Origin: Diplodia intermedia
Taxonomy: Eukaryota; Ascomycota; Dothideomycetes; Botryosphaeriales; Botryosphaeriaceae
Length of the DNA stretch: 64,000 nt
NCBI GenBank assembly: GCA_021495925.1
Contig: JAKEKT010000099.1
Coordinates: forward strand, 62,001-126,000
Direction of reading: 5' to 3'
Shown: positions 32,984 to 46,600 of the stretch, one piece after another
Position numbering within the stretch: the first letter of the stretch is position 1
Layout of the letters: every line of letters starts with the position of its first letter
Notes under the pieces: generated by a model
Seen by the model: only the letters and a program-made list of their open reading frames with translations
Told to the model about the DNA's origin: nothing
Databases searched by the model: none
Made by a program: the position numbers and the translations under genes

Positions 32984-34634
32984 GGCCAATCACGAGCCGG
33001 TCGTACGACAAAAAGTCGGCTGGGAAGAGGGTCGGGAGATGGCGCGACGAGGCGACGACGGCAGGAGAGAAGCGGTGGAAGGGGCGTACGTGCGAACGCC
33101 ACGCTTTTGAGCTGCCGAGGGCGAAGGGCAAGCTGGATGAGAGGGAGGAGAAAAAAGAGCGAGCGAGCGGGCGTAATCATTATGACCTGGGTTGCTTTTG
33201 GCGAGCACAAGCGGCCCGTCGTCTCTAGCCCGCTGACAGGGCCCCGCGCCGCAACCCATCGTCCGTTCCTCGCCGCAAACCCCCTCTTCGCTTGACCACG
33301 ACCTGTTTGCAAGCCGGCCCTTGCGGCGGTCGGCGATCGCGAAAAAAGCGGAGCTCGATGATAAGACGGGCACAGTGCATTTGCGGAGAAAAGGTGCGTG
33401 TGTGTGTGTGTGACGAGCCGGGGGGAGTATCAGGGTCTTGCCTTTCCGTCTCCGGCAAAGACCGGCCATCTGATCGCCGGATTCGCCGGTCTCTTTGCAC
33501 ATGGAACGAAACGCCCTTCCATCAACACCCGCCCGGGAGAGGCCATCGCGGAAACGATCTGAGGACGGCATGTCGACCATTGTGCCGGATGGAACCGGAT
33601 CCGTGGCGCTGGAATCCGTGCTCTGATTGTATTCTTACTATCTTGTGCATGTTTTCAATTTATATCCATGGAGACTGAAAGGCTCATGCTCCCCACGTAG
33701 AAGCATAACATCCTCGATCGAACTCTTTCACAAACGACTGTAACGCCTTCCGAGCACATCCACTAAGCGCTGTGGCGAGTTTGAGCGGCTTTAAGGCTCA
33801 CAGGCTGTACGAACTGTCCACACAAGCGAAATTCATTCGCAGCCCAACAACTCCGAATTTTACTCTACCAATAGAAAAACTCCTTCAGGTTCCAGAATAC
33901 ACCAATTTGGTCAGAGAATGATGAACGGGTGCCACTCTACTTGGCTTCCCACGTGTCTCTTGGTGTCAATGCGCCGAAGCCGTTGCGAACAAACAATCTG
34001 GGATCTGTACATGCAACAACAGACAGACGCTGAAAGTAACCAGGTTCAACTATTCACTTGCTAAACGAAACATCTCAAGCAGGTAAGAAAGACGCTTTCC
34101 TGAGCAGCTACACAAAACCGCGCTCTTCTCGTAATGATACATCTTAGTCGGTGCAATCTACCGACGCCACCACTAACGTCCTACAATTCCTGCGTAGGCA
34201 GTCGAAACAAATATTTAGATCTTGAAACTCCGTAAAGATAGCTCCAGACACAGGAATCGACAACCTACGAAATTGAGAACGTGCCAGCGGGAGTGTCGAT
34301 GGAAATGGTCGGTGAATCGAGCCGACTGAGGACATGAGCGTCCATGAATTCTCAACTCCGGATGTTCTCCGCACACACACACATACACACATTCGCAGAA
34401 GCAATCAGATGCAACAAAACACAAAACTTTTTCTACACCCCGTTACCAACACAAAAAAAAGCTAAACACACCGCCAGTAAGCACCACAAAAGCAATCTTC
34501 AAAACGCCCCTTTCCAGTCCGCGAAGACCCTTTTCCCTTCTTCCTTTCTTCTCCTTTGTGTTTTTTTCCCCCTTCTTTTGCGTTTCCCTCTACCAATCCA
34601 CCACTCCTTCCCTTTCCCTTTACCACTTAAAAAA
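32984..34634. other. Intergenic, 1.65 kb
   Basis: It holds the permease promoter (up to about 33.6 kb) and the 3' flank of midasin. Overlapping frames at 32990-33580 lack domains. A short GTGTGTGTGTGTGTG tract lies at about 33396-33411. No RNA gene seen. Confidence 0.4.
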
Positions 34635-37600
34635 TCAACCCGCCGTATCCACCACCTCGGCAAACCACTGCCTCAACGCCGTCGACAGCACCCCGGGCAA
34701 CTCCCTCACATCCCTAACGACGACGTACCACCTGAACGGGAACGTGTCCATGTACCTCCGCTTGACCACCTTTCCGTCGACGAAACTGACGTCCAGCAAA
34801 TCCAGAACACTATTCTTCTTCATCGTCTCCGGTCCACCACCACCACCACCACTGCCCCCCGCCTCACCACCAGCCCCCCCATCCACAACCACAAAAACAA
34901 TCATGATCCGCTCCTCCTGCGCCCTCCGCACCAACCGCGCCACATCAGCATGCCCATCGCACACGCCGTCCGAAATGACAACAGCAAGCTGCCACAAATC
35001 CCTCGCCGCGCCGGTGGCCCTCGCCCTCGCCTCCTCAAAAACCTCAATGACGCGCCCCACCAAGACCTTGACATCCGTGCGCTCCTGGTCAAAGCCAAAG
35101 CGCCTGAAAACGTCAACACCCGCCTCCGCGCCCGCGAACGGCCTCTCAAACGGCCACGCGACGTCGACGGCGGCGCCGAAGCGCAGGACCGACATCTCGC
35201 CCGCCTCGAGCGTGCTCAGGGCCCTGCTGACGAGGGCGAGCGTCTCGAACGCGAGGCCGGCGACGGCGCCGTCGGCCATGGACCGCGAGTCGTCGAGGGC
35301 GAGGGCGATCTGGTACGCGCGGCGCGACGGCCGCGCGCGGCGCAGCCAGATCTTGTCGCGCTTGTGCTGCGACGCGACGTACGGGATGATGGCCTTCATG
35401 TTGAGCCGCTTGCCCGTGCGGTGCCCCCCGCGCATCTTGGTCGCGAGGGTGGGTGCGAGGATGAGCCGGAGCTGCTCCGTGAGCCCCTGCGCGAGCGGCC
35501 GCGTCGACGCTTCGTGGTGCTGCCAGAGGGCGCGCGCCGAGTCGAGCGAGCGCGGGAAATTGTCGTCGGCGTCGTCGTCGGTGATGGCGGCGGTCGAGAG
35601 TTGGCGGTCGACGGCGTCGACGTCCGAGTCCGAGTCGGATAGGTCGGGGGGTTGGAGCGAGTCTTCGCGGTCGGCGTCGTGGGTGCCGTCGCGCGGTTCG
35701 CCTATGAAGGCGTTGGGTTGGCCGGGGGGTTGCTGGTCTTGGTCTTGCTCTTGGGCGGCGGGCGCGTCGCGCTGGTCGGCGTCGATGTCTTCCATCGGGA
35801 CGTCCTCCGGCTGCTTGTCCTCGGCCTCGGCGGGCAGGTTTTCAGGTAGCTCGGCCCTGTCGTTGACATCCTGCGCCATCTCCCTGTCGAGCGCGCGCGC
35901 CTGGTCTTCCTCGGCGGCGCCCAGTGCCTGCGTGTCAGCCTCGGCTTCTTCGTCCTGCAGATGCTCGAAATCCGCATCCGCCATGTCGACATCCTTGTCC
36001 TGTTGCTGCTGCTGCTGCTGCTGCTCGTCTTGCTTCTCGGACGCGTTCTGGATTTGCCGCTGCTGGTTGTACCACTTCTCGAGCATGTCGCCCAGCTTCT
36101 TGAAAGGCTGGCTCTCGGCCGACTCCTGCGTCTCTTCTTCGTCCCGGCCGACGGCGTCTTGCTGCGATGCCTTGCCACGAGCGCCCTGCTCCTTCGAGTC
36201 TTGCTGCTGCTCCTCGGACGCCTCGCCTTCGGCGCCATCCTCACGCTGAGCGCCGGCGGTCTGGTCCTTGTTGTCGTCGTTCTTGTCTTCGTGCGCGTCC
36301 ATGCCCAGACCGGTCTCGGCAGCATCATCATTGTCAGCCTTGTTGTCCTGCGTGTTGTCGTCGTCGGCGCCCTTGAGCTCGCCTTCGTCGACCTGCTCCT
36401 GCTGCTCCTGCTCTTCGGGATCGACTGCCTGGTCTTCCTTGTCTTCGTCCGCCATCTCGTCGACTTCCTCCGGCTTCTGGTCGAGGTCGAGGTCGACGGG
36501 CGGCGCCTCCTCCTCCGGCTCTCCTCCGTCTCCCTTGTCGTCGTCCGGCGGCGCATTCTCATCCTCGTCCATCGCCTCGTCCAAGCCGTCGTCCATGTCG
36601 CCGAGATCTTCGTCGTCGTCGGCGTCCGACTTCTCGTCGTCATCCATGTTCAGATCGTCGGGCAGATCCAGCGTCTCGCCCTCCTGCATGTGCGGATCGA
36701 CCGGCTCCTGCTCATCGTCGGGACCACCGATCCTCTCCTCCTCCTCGGCGCCCTCCTCCGGCTCTTCGTCTTCATCCCGCTCGCCCTCCTTCTGCTCTTT
36801 CTCTTTCTTCTTCTGCTGCCGCTCGTCGTCGTCCTTCGCGCCCGCGAGCTCATCCTCGTCCTTGCTCCCAAACTCCTCGTTCCCCTCCCTATCGTCCTTA
36901 TCCTCGTCGTCCTTGCCGCCATCATCCCACATCTTCTCATCCACCGCACTCGGCCCCAAATCATCCACATCGCCCGCCTCCTCCTCCATCTCATCCTCAT
37001 CCTCCCCGTCCTCCCCATCGTCATCCCCCTCCTCATCCTCGCTCTTCTCCTCCCCCACCCGCCCCTCCATCTCCTCCTCCCCCATATCCACCGCATCGTC
37101 CTCCTCCTCCCTCTCCTCCTCCTTCTCCCTATCCCCATCATACTCCCTCGCCAACTCCGTCAGATCCTCATCCTCGCCAACATCCTTACTAACATCCTCC
37201 GCGCCCTCGCCCTCCCCCAGCCCCGTGCCACCCTCCACCTTATCATCGTCGCCCTTGCCCCCCTCACCCTCTTCTTCCGACGGCGTGCAGAACCCGCGCG
37301 CGCCGACGACCAGGAACGCCCTGGCGAGGCGGTACGCGAGGCGCGCGTGCGCGGCGTGCAGGCGGGCGAAGCGGGCGCGCGCGCCGGCGACGGCTGTGCG
37401 GTACTGGGTGACGAGCGGCAGGAGGGCGGCGAGGAGGGCGCGGGCGGCGTGGAGACCGTTTTTGTCGTTTTTGTTGTCGTCGTCTTTGTTGTCGGCGGCG
37501 ATGGCTGCGACGTTGCGGAGCTGGGCGAGGACGCCGTCGCGCAGGGCGGCGGTGATGCGGGGCGCGTGCAGGGCCTTGCATGCGGCGGCCAGGGCGGCGG

Positions 37601-40600
37601 TTTCGGCGGCGAGCCAGGCCGGGGTGGAAGGCGGGGAGTCGGGGGCGTCGGTGGTGGGGAGGCCGGCGGCGTGGGTCTTTTCGACGTCTTGGATGGAGCC
37701 GAGGATGGCGTCGAGGGTGGAGAAGAGGGTGGTGGCGAGGTCGGCGATGGAGGTTGTGGCATCTTGACGGGCGTTTTCGATGACGGTGACGACGACGCCG
37801 TTGGTGGTGGCGGTGGTGTTGCTTTCGAGCTGCAGCCAGGGGAGCAGTTGGTCCAGCGTCGCCTCCAGGACGGGATGTTGTTCCCGCCACCTGGCCACGT
37901 CCCGCCTGGCCTCCTCGACGACGTCGTCGACACGGCTCGCGAGCCGCTCGTGAGCGGCGGTCGAGAGACCCTTCGGCAGGGCCGGAAGCCCGTCGATCTC
38001 CCTGACCAGTCCCTCGAGCGACTGCGCTCTGGACAGCAGGCCTTCGACGACCTCGGCGAAGCCAATCTTGCCCAGCTGAGCCTGAGCGCCGACGACGTGC
38101 GCCGCAACCCTGAGCATGGGCGCGATCCACGGCAAGCCGCCGGCTGCACGGCGTCGTGACGCATCATCTCCGGGCACGACCACCGCGGACGACGATGACG
38201 ACGACACGGCCTTGATCATCTCGACGGTCCGCGCCAGCGCTTCTTCCTCCTCCAGCACCTTCGCGACGACCTCGCGCTGCCTGAGCGCGGCGTGCAGCAT
38301 GCTCTCGAAGCTGCCGATGCACCTCGCGACGTCGGCGTTGGTCAGGTCGCCCGAATGCTCCCTCGCGACGCCGCGCACCTGCCGCATGAGGTTGAACGTC
38401 TTGTGCAGGTACTCTTCCGCTCCCGTGGCCACGCCGCCGTCCGACGACGACGACGACGACGACACCGGCGGCAGGGTGGGCAGGCGCGCCAGCACCTTGG
38501 CCAGCCCGTCCTGCCTCTCCAGCACGTCGCCGCCCACGTGGCTGCGGAAGCCCATCTCGCGCAGCTCCTTGAGCGTGTCGGCGAAGAGCTTGCGCTTGCG
38601 CGACTTGAGGTGCTTGACCTCGTTCTTGTTGTCGGCCGTCAGCCTCGCCGGCGTCGCCTTCTGCAGCTCCGCCATGGACGCCTCGAGGCCGTCCAGGAAG
38701 TCTTGGATGTAGGCGGCGCCGTCGCTGGTAGTGATCGTTCCGCCCTCGCCGCCGTCTTTGCGGGATGATGACGCTGCTGCTGCTGGTTGGGTCATCCTGT
38801 GCATGAGCTTGACGGTGGTGGAGAGGTCCTTGAATCTGGAAGGCCGGGTCGACCAGCCAGGCACGTGCTGCTCGCAGACCCGCACCACGGCGGCATCGAC
38901 GACCGCATCGACCGGCTGAGCGGCGGCGGCGGCGGCGGACGCGAGCGACGACTTCGCCGGCTCGGGAAGGTCTTGGCTCAGCACGGCGTCGACGGGCTTG
39001 TTGAGGACGTCGCGGAACTTGCGCACGACGCGGAAGAGCTTCTTGTGCGACGTCTTCGCGCTCTGCCGCAGCGCGTCGATGTTGCGGTCCTTCCAGCCGG
39101 CCACCTTGAGCACGTTCCTCATGTCCTTCTCCAGCGCGGCGCGGCCCTTGGCGACGGCCTCGCGCACCGGCGGCGCGAAGCGCATGAAGTGGCGGATGAA
39201 GTTGTCGAGGGCCGTGCGGACGGGCCCGACCGACGGCTCGTCCACTTCCCTCAGCGCGAGCTGCTCTCGGAACTGTTCGAGCAGCCGGAGGCGCTCCTGG
39301 TACTGGCCCGCCGTCGTCGACAGGGCGAATTGCTCCAGCGTGCCGAGGAGTTCTTGGGCGTGGTCTTCCATGGCGGCCCCCGAGCCGAGCGATTCGGTCG
39401 CCGCGATGATGGTCTGGTAGGCGACGAAGAACCAGCCCTTCGCGTCGTCCTTGGCCTTCTCCACCTCGATGTCGAAGAGGCGCGCCCACGTTGTGAGTTC
39501 AAGCTGACGCCAGCTGACGAGCAGGCTCGTGACCTCGTCGTACAAGGGAGCCGCGCTGAATTCCCTGCTCGCCACCTGCTGCCATTGATAGATGCATGCG
39601 TGGAGCTTCTCGCCCTTGGTGAGGAACTTGGCGACGGGCTCGACGTGGCGGAAAGCGAGCAGCTCGTCGGATTCCCGGAGAACGTCGGCAAGGGTGGCAT
39701 GCTCGGGCCAAATCTCTTGGATCTGGCGGAAGCGCTTCTGCACGCGGTGGATGAGAGCAACGAGCTTCTTCGCCTCGCTGACATTGGCGTCGGTGTAGAA
39801 GTTGTAGTGACGAGGCGAGGGGTTGTCCTGGAGAAGATGCTCGCTCTGCTTGTTGAGGGCCAGGAAGATTGCCGGGAGCGACGTTTCGAGACCACTCCGA
39901 CCGCTGGTTTCAATCTTGCTGACAAACTCCGTAGCCTGCGCGATCAGAGCCTTGACCCTCTCCGTGGGATTCTCGCGGTTGACAAAGATATCGGCATGGC
40001 AAACTGCCAGTCTTCGCGCCAACTCTTGCGGCGACTCGGCCGGCGCAGTAGGACTGTTCCCAGCATCACCTTGTTGCTCAAAGTCGGGGAACAAGCTCTG
40101 CAGTTCCGCCTCAGTGGCCTCCTCTTCCACGTCGAGGCCACCCTTGAACCGGTAAAGACCGGACTGCTCCGCGGCCTTCTCCTGATCAGCCTCCAGCTTC
40201 TCCTTCCACTGCTCGTAGAAGCTGCGGAAGATGTCGTGAGCCAAATTCCGATCGTTGATCGAAGGCGTCTTCTCCGGCTGCACGCTCAACTTGACTGCAA
40301 GAGCGCTCAACGCGTGCCAGCGGAGATCCACGGGGTTGGTTTTCCGGAACGCGACAGCATCAGACGCAGGCACCAGTGCACTGGAGCTGCCTCCAAAGAA
40401 AGGCGTATGTGCCGTGACATAGTCGAAGACCTCAGCACCGGCATCGGCTCCGTCGTCGCCGGCGGCAAGGATGACACCGACCCTCAGGCACTGCAAGAAC
40501 GTGACGACCGGCGCGGTGATGTCGTCGTAGCCACGGTACCCTTCCGACAGCCTCTTGACAATCTGCTGAATGTTCATCTCCAGCGTCGCATCGCGCAGCG

Positions 40601-43600
40601 CCCCCACCTCACCCGCATCGACTGCCCTCACCACGCCGTCCAGCACCCTCAGCAGATTGCCGAATTCGCCCGACAGCTGCGCGAGCTCCGACAGCGGCGG
40701 TCTCGCGATGGCCGGGACCGACGGTTCGGTGCCCATGGTTGCGATGTCCTGCTCGACGAGGCGCGTGCGTAGATTGCCAGCGCGGCCGGTAAACGCCTGT
40801 TCGAAGCGGCGGAGTGCGGCAAGGCTGGCGGCAAGTCCGTCACGGTGGGTGCCGAAGAGGCTGCGCTCAACCAGTGGGCGGAGCGCGGGATCGAAAGGTC
40901 TGTCGGGGACGTAGAGCCAGAGGAAAGCGATAGCCAGGCTGATCCAGGCTTGACCGGCATTGACAGCGTTTGCACCGGGGTTGGCTGCATAGTCAAGGCT
41001 GTGCTGGAGGAGCTTGAGACCGGTGCGGAGGTAGTGATCCTGCGGCAAATCTTCCCGCAAGACGACAGCGTTAGCTGTGCTCTTTTCGTGGTCCAAGAGC
41101 TCCGAATGTGCGTGAACGAGCTCCTTGAGGATACGCTGATGCAATCCGGCAAGGAGTGAGGTCTGGTCTTGAAGGAGGTCGCCAGAGCGGTTGACGAGAG
41201 ACTGGCCAAGAACGTCAATCTCAGACCTCAGCAGATCCATCTGCGCCAAATTAGCGTCGTCAAGATCGACGACGTCCTTCAACAACTTGACATGGTATCC
41301 ACCCTTCAGCGCAACAGGTCCAACATCTCCGTAAGCTCCAAGGTACGTCGAGATCCGGGAGAGCAAGGCTTCAGCAAAGCTCTGCGCCGTCAACGGCGTA
41401 GCCCTCGTTGGTCTCTGCGCCAAAAGCGTCAAAGTGGGCGTGGTAGAATAATCCTTCGACTCTCCCGCAAGCTGCGCCAAATCGGAGAACTGGCAGATGC
41501 CCTCGAAAGCTTCTGTAAACCAAGGCTTGACCATCTCCTTGCCTTCTCTGACGCCCTTCTCCACGTCGGTGATGGCAACCTCCAGCTCGCCGATCAGCTC
41601 ACCAATCTCAACATCCTGGCTGCGTGCAATCTGCATGGCGCCAGCCAGAGTTGACCGCACGCGAGCCAGGTCGGCCAAAGGCGCATCAGTAAGCCAAACT
41701 GCGGCATCTAAGCGGTCCGCCAAAGCCTCGAGTTTGAGCAGCTTGAGCAGGCCGTCGTACGTGGGCGGGGTGTGAGGCTTGAACCGGGTCCAGAGCAGTT
41801 CCATGCTCAAGCCCGTCGACAGCTGACTATCGAGCTTGAGAGAAGCAAGACTCTTGGCCAATTTCTCCTGAAGTCCGGCCAAACGAGGTTCCTGCATAGA
41901 AAGCAGTTGTGAAAAGACCTGATGGCCGATGGCGAGGCAGACCTGGAACACGGCATCCTCAACGGCCACGGTGTTTGTGAGATTGAAGAGATCGAACCAG
42001 AATTGACGGATGGGTTTGATCGAGCCGAGCACGTCCTCATCAACGAAGCCGCCCTGCAGAACCTCGAGCACCCATGCAGCCAGCGTGTCGAACACGGACT
42101 GCAAGAAAGGTCCCACACCCACGAACGGGTCTCTGTTCGACTTCGACGCAGCCTTCGACGGCACCAGGCTTCTACCCAGCCTCGTGCGATCCCTGATCTT
42201 TACTTTGCCGGCCTGGTCGGCAGTGCGCTGGAGCAGAGTCTGCATCTTCTTGAGATCCATGCAAAGATCGAGCAATCCTCCGAGCAGGTACGCGTCGTTG
42301 GAAACGTCAGGCGAGTGATCGGGACGGGCAGATCCGCTGTACAGGACGAGGGATTGGTTGTTCAAAGGATGAATTGTCTACATACGCGCATCTACAATCA
42401 GCATACCTATCCTTTTTCTTGTTAGGAGAAGCGAGGCCACTGACCTGCGCGTTGATGAAATCTTGACTGGCCCCCATAAGTTTTGTGGGGCCACCCATCA
42501 ACTCCAATGATTTAGAAAGCCACTCCTGTGGAAGCTGAGAGAAAAAGTCCATGCTCGCTTGAAGAGATTCCACCAGTCGAGCGTCCCCAGGCAGGCTGAA
42601 CAAGCCATTGGAAAGCTGTTGATAAAAGCTTCCAAGGCGGGTTGAGTCTTCCACGGACAGATGGTCCAGCGAAGCAGCTACAAGAGAATCGGTAGATACT
42701 TCATCATATTTGATCCGACCGAGGAAGTCGACATGGCGGAACCTGTACATGGCTGATTCAAAAGCGAACGCGTTGAGGTCATCATTGCTTCCGGCATCTT
42801 CATCTGATGTAGGAAGCAAGAAAAGCTCAACTGCTCTGTTTCTCATGGCACGAGAGAGTTCACCATGACGTGCGTCCATGGTCATGAATATACGGAAGTT
42901 GGGGTGCGGCTTGACAATCTTAGCCTCGCCATCAGCTGTCGAGTGTTCGTTAATGATCAGATATCCGTTGGGCTCCAGCAATCCGTTAAGCCTGTCGAGG
43001 ACGGAAGAGCTGCAGAGATTGGCATTATCTAGAACAAGCCACTTGCCCTGCTCCAAAGCTTGAACCAAAAGGCCATCGACCCACTGGAACCTAGCTTGGT
43101 CAACGACAATGACTTCTTTTGCGAGGGCTTCAGCTTCTGCGGTCAGTTCTCTGATCTCCGGACGACCATCCCGTGATTGAAGCTGTGTCAGTGATTGATG
43201 AATGGAATCGAAAGAAACTTGAGAGAGGTCGACTGGAGAAGAAAGACGGACGAGACTGAGGAAAAGAGAGGAAAGTTCAGAGTCTCCCTGGATCTGACCT
43301 TGAATGACAGACGAACGCGAGAATAGACGCAGTTGTTCAAGGAAACGAAGCACTTGTCGAGAAGGATCGACTTGTTCATACCCACCAACGAGATCCATGG
43401 CATCGATATCAGCATTCATGGAAGACGTGACCAACTCGGCGCCTACGGCGGAGGCGAGTTGCTTGACGAGACTGGTCTTTCCAGAGCCCGGTGGCCCGAC
43501 AAGAATAACGGGCCAGTTGAGTTGAACCGCGATCATCATCGATTCCATGACCGCAAGCCGAGACTTCCTCGGTTCATGTCTGGACGGAAGATGCTGAAGA

Positions 43601-46600
43601 AGAGGGTGGCGAGGGAGTAGTCCGAGTCCTACCTGGATGTGATCCTTGCCTAAGTTGTGGAAGTAAGTTCGCTCGGGAACGGGTGACTTGATAGCTTGCT
43701 CGAACAAGGTGATAACGCATTTCCGATCATGCTCTGATCTGAAGCGCTGTGTAATGACGGTATCCAGGAAATCTCTTGTCATGCCACTCGGAAGTAGACC
43801 TTGCTGGGAAGTAAGCAACTGCAACCATCGCAGTGTATCTCTCAGATTGAACTCCCAGGGGCCGCCGAGCGCTCCGAACTTCCGGTTGGTTACTTGGGTG
43901 TCCAGCTCCGAGATAAAACCCGTGAGAGTCTCAATATCCCTTTCGGTAGTCTCCGGGAACTGCTGCTTGCAGATAGTGACCAGATCCTCGAGTCTGAAGA
44001 CATCGGCATAAACCACGGTGAAACGGTTGACGAAGGAAGCTGGAAGACCCTTCCTACCACCTCCTTGGTGGTGAGGATTCTGCGCTGCAAACACCCTGAA
44101 GCCGGGGTTCTGATGGAAGGTTTGATCCAGCTCAGAGATGTAGACTTCGCCACGGTGGTCGAGACAGGCGTTGAGACCTTCAAGCACAGACTGCGACGCC
44201 AGGTTCATCTCATCGAGCAAGACCCACTCACCGTTCTTCATGGCCTTCAGGAAAGGTGCATCCTTCCAAGCGAAAGTACCTGCCTGGGCTCCCTCGACTG
44301 GCACGTCGGATCCGAACAAGTCCATGAGATCAGTCTGCTCAGACAAATTGATACGCGTGAGAGGCACGCCCACAGCTTTGGAGATGGCGGTGACAAGAGT
44401 TGTCTTGCCGACACCAGGGTTACCTTCCAGAAGAATTGGCTTCGGCAACTGCAACGCGCGAAGGACTCTCATGGCGTTGGACTTGGTAGTTGGCGCAGCC
44501 ATGGAAAACGAAGGATCCGAGACAGCCTTGCCGATGCGGGGAACGGCGAAGTCGCCAACGGACAGCATCGAGTCGGAAGTGCCAATGGCTGCGGGGGCGA
44601 AGTAGATGGCCTTTGCATCTGCATTAACCAGCTCGCTGAGCTTCTCGAGGCAGGCCGCGCGCTCCTGGTCTATATTGGCTGCGGAAATGGCAAGTAGGGC
44701 CGCGGGATTTGCTCCGAGTGTGTCAATAAAGACCATTGCCGCTCCATGGACGACTCCAAAAACTGGATCCGTAACACCACAGCGGTTGATGAAGTGGACC
44801 CATGCAAGGGTATCACGGATGGAGATGGATGACGCAGCAGAAGTATTGAACTTCTCGTTGAACCACTGAGAGAAGTGGACAATTGTCGAGGCGTGATCGG
44901 CTGCCGATGGCATGAGCTTGGCCTTCACTATCTGGGTGATGTCGTCCAGATCAGACAAAGCGGGAACGTAGATCTCTGTGAAACGGTTCCGCAGCGCTGG
45001 GGAGAGCTCCTTCTTGCCGTAGTCACCTCCCGGGTTCATCGTTGCCAGGAACTGAAAGCCATCAGATGCGTTCACGCTGGAGTCCGTGGGGCCTTTTTCC
45101 GCCAGAAGAATGCTGCGAGACGACTCGAGCACACTGTTCAATCGCTCCAAGACCGAGTCGTCAGCAAGCGAGATTTCATCGAGCAAGAAATATTGCCCTG
45201 TCTTCATTGCAGTCACAAGACTGCCATCTGCCCACTCAAACAAAGATGCAAGCTTGATGCGTTGAGCGTGAATGTTCTGGCGAGACTCGCTGCTGAGACG
45301 CTCCGGTTGCTCCTTGACAAGCTTGTCGTAGAGAGCCAACAAGTCAGCCCCGGCGAGGGTTGATGTTTCGGATGCCACTTCAGCCTCCTTAAGAAGTTCA
45401 ACAAGGTCCTTGGCAAGCTGCTGTTCCAAGAACGCGCGGTTTCGGATGGGCCTTTGGGCACCAATGAGGTCTCCAGTCTCGGTGTTCTGGTGAGCATTGA
45501 CAATGAAGAGCTGCTTCGCGAAAGCATCCGCGAGCATCTGACACACCGTCGTTTTACCACAACCAGTTTCACCCACCAGCAAGACCGGTTCGTTGTGGCG
45601 GAGGGCATTGGCGACCAGAGCATACAGCCGGCGCATTGCGCGAGTCCAAACAACGCCATCGGAGGAGACATTGCTTTGGTATAAGCGCATCTCTGACGAT
45701 CGCTCGGCAGAGTAAAGCACGTCCTCTTCGATCTTGGTCTGTTTTATGACCTTCTCAATGATCTGCTTGACAGCCAGACGCTCTTCTGCCTTTCTTACAC
45801 GTTCAGCAAGAAGCATGTAGCCTTGCTCTGCCAGCTCCTGCGACGTTTCGGGTGCGCGCATTGCCCATCGGAACAAATCACGCAAGGTGGCGAAACTCTT
45901 GGACTCGAAAAGACGACTGGACTGCCGGAGGATCGAAAGCTCTCTGTACACATTGACAATGTGCTCACACCACGACCGAGGAAGCTGTGTCCGCCGTTCG
46001 AGAATGTACTTCAGCTCATTGACAGGTATGTCATCGAAGTGCAGTTCGAGGAAACGGTTGCGGAAGGCGCGCGAAAGAGTCTTTCTTCCACCGTAAAGGC
46101 CAGCTGGATTCTGCGTGGCAAAGAGCATGAAGTCCTCATGGGGCCGAACAATATCCTGAGTTTCGGGGATAAGAAGCTCCCTGTTGTCGTCCAGCAAGCG
46201 GTTCAAGGCTTCCAAAACATCGGTGGGAGCAAGGTTCAGCTCGTCCAGAACAATCCAGTGCCCTTCGCGCAGAGCTTTGACAAGGATGCCTTCCTGGAAT
46301 TGGAGCTTGCCGTCATTGCCAGAGACGTAAGTACCCAAGTATTCCTGCAAATCGGTATGTTCATGGTTGTTGATACGGACAAACTTGTTGCCCGACCTCT
46401 TCGCAAGATACTCGATCATACTCGTTTTACCGGCAGACGTGGGACCTTGGATAAGCACTGGGAAACGACGCGTGGACGCGGCCCGAATAAGGTTCGTGAG
46501 GTTGCGCCAAACGAAGTTGGTAATGATGTAGTGCTCCTCCTCGGATGACTCGAACCTACCCCGGCGAAGCCATTGCGGGTCTTTGCCTGCTCCATCGAGC

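Noticed and set aside
35961..38159. 732-codon plus-strand open frame opposite midasin (also 34558-36249 and 36268-37767)
   Set aside because: Runs of Leu/Val or Ser complement the acidic midasin codons; no domains, no splice or start context; midasin itself is certain.
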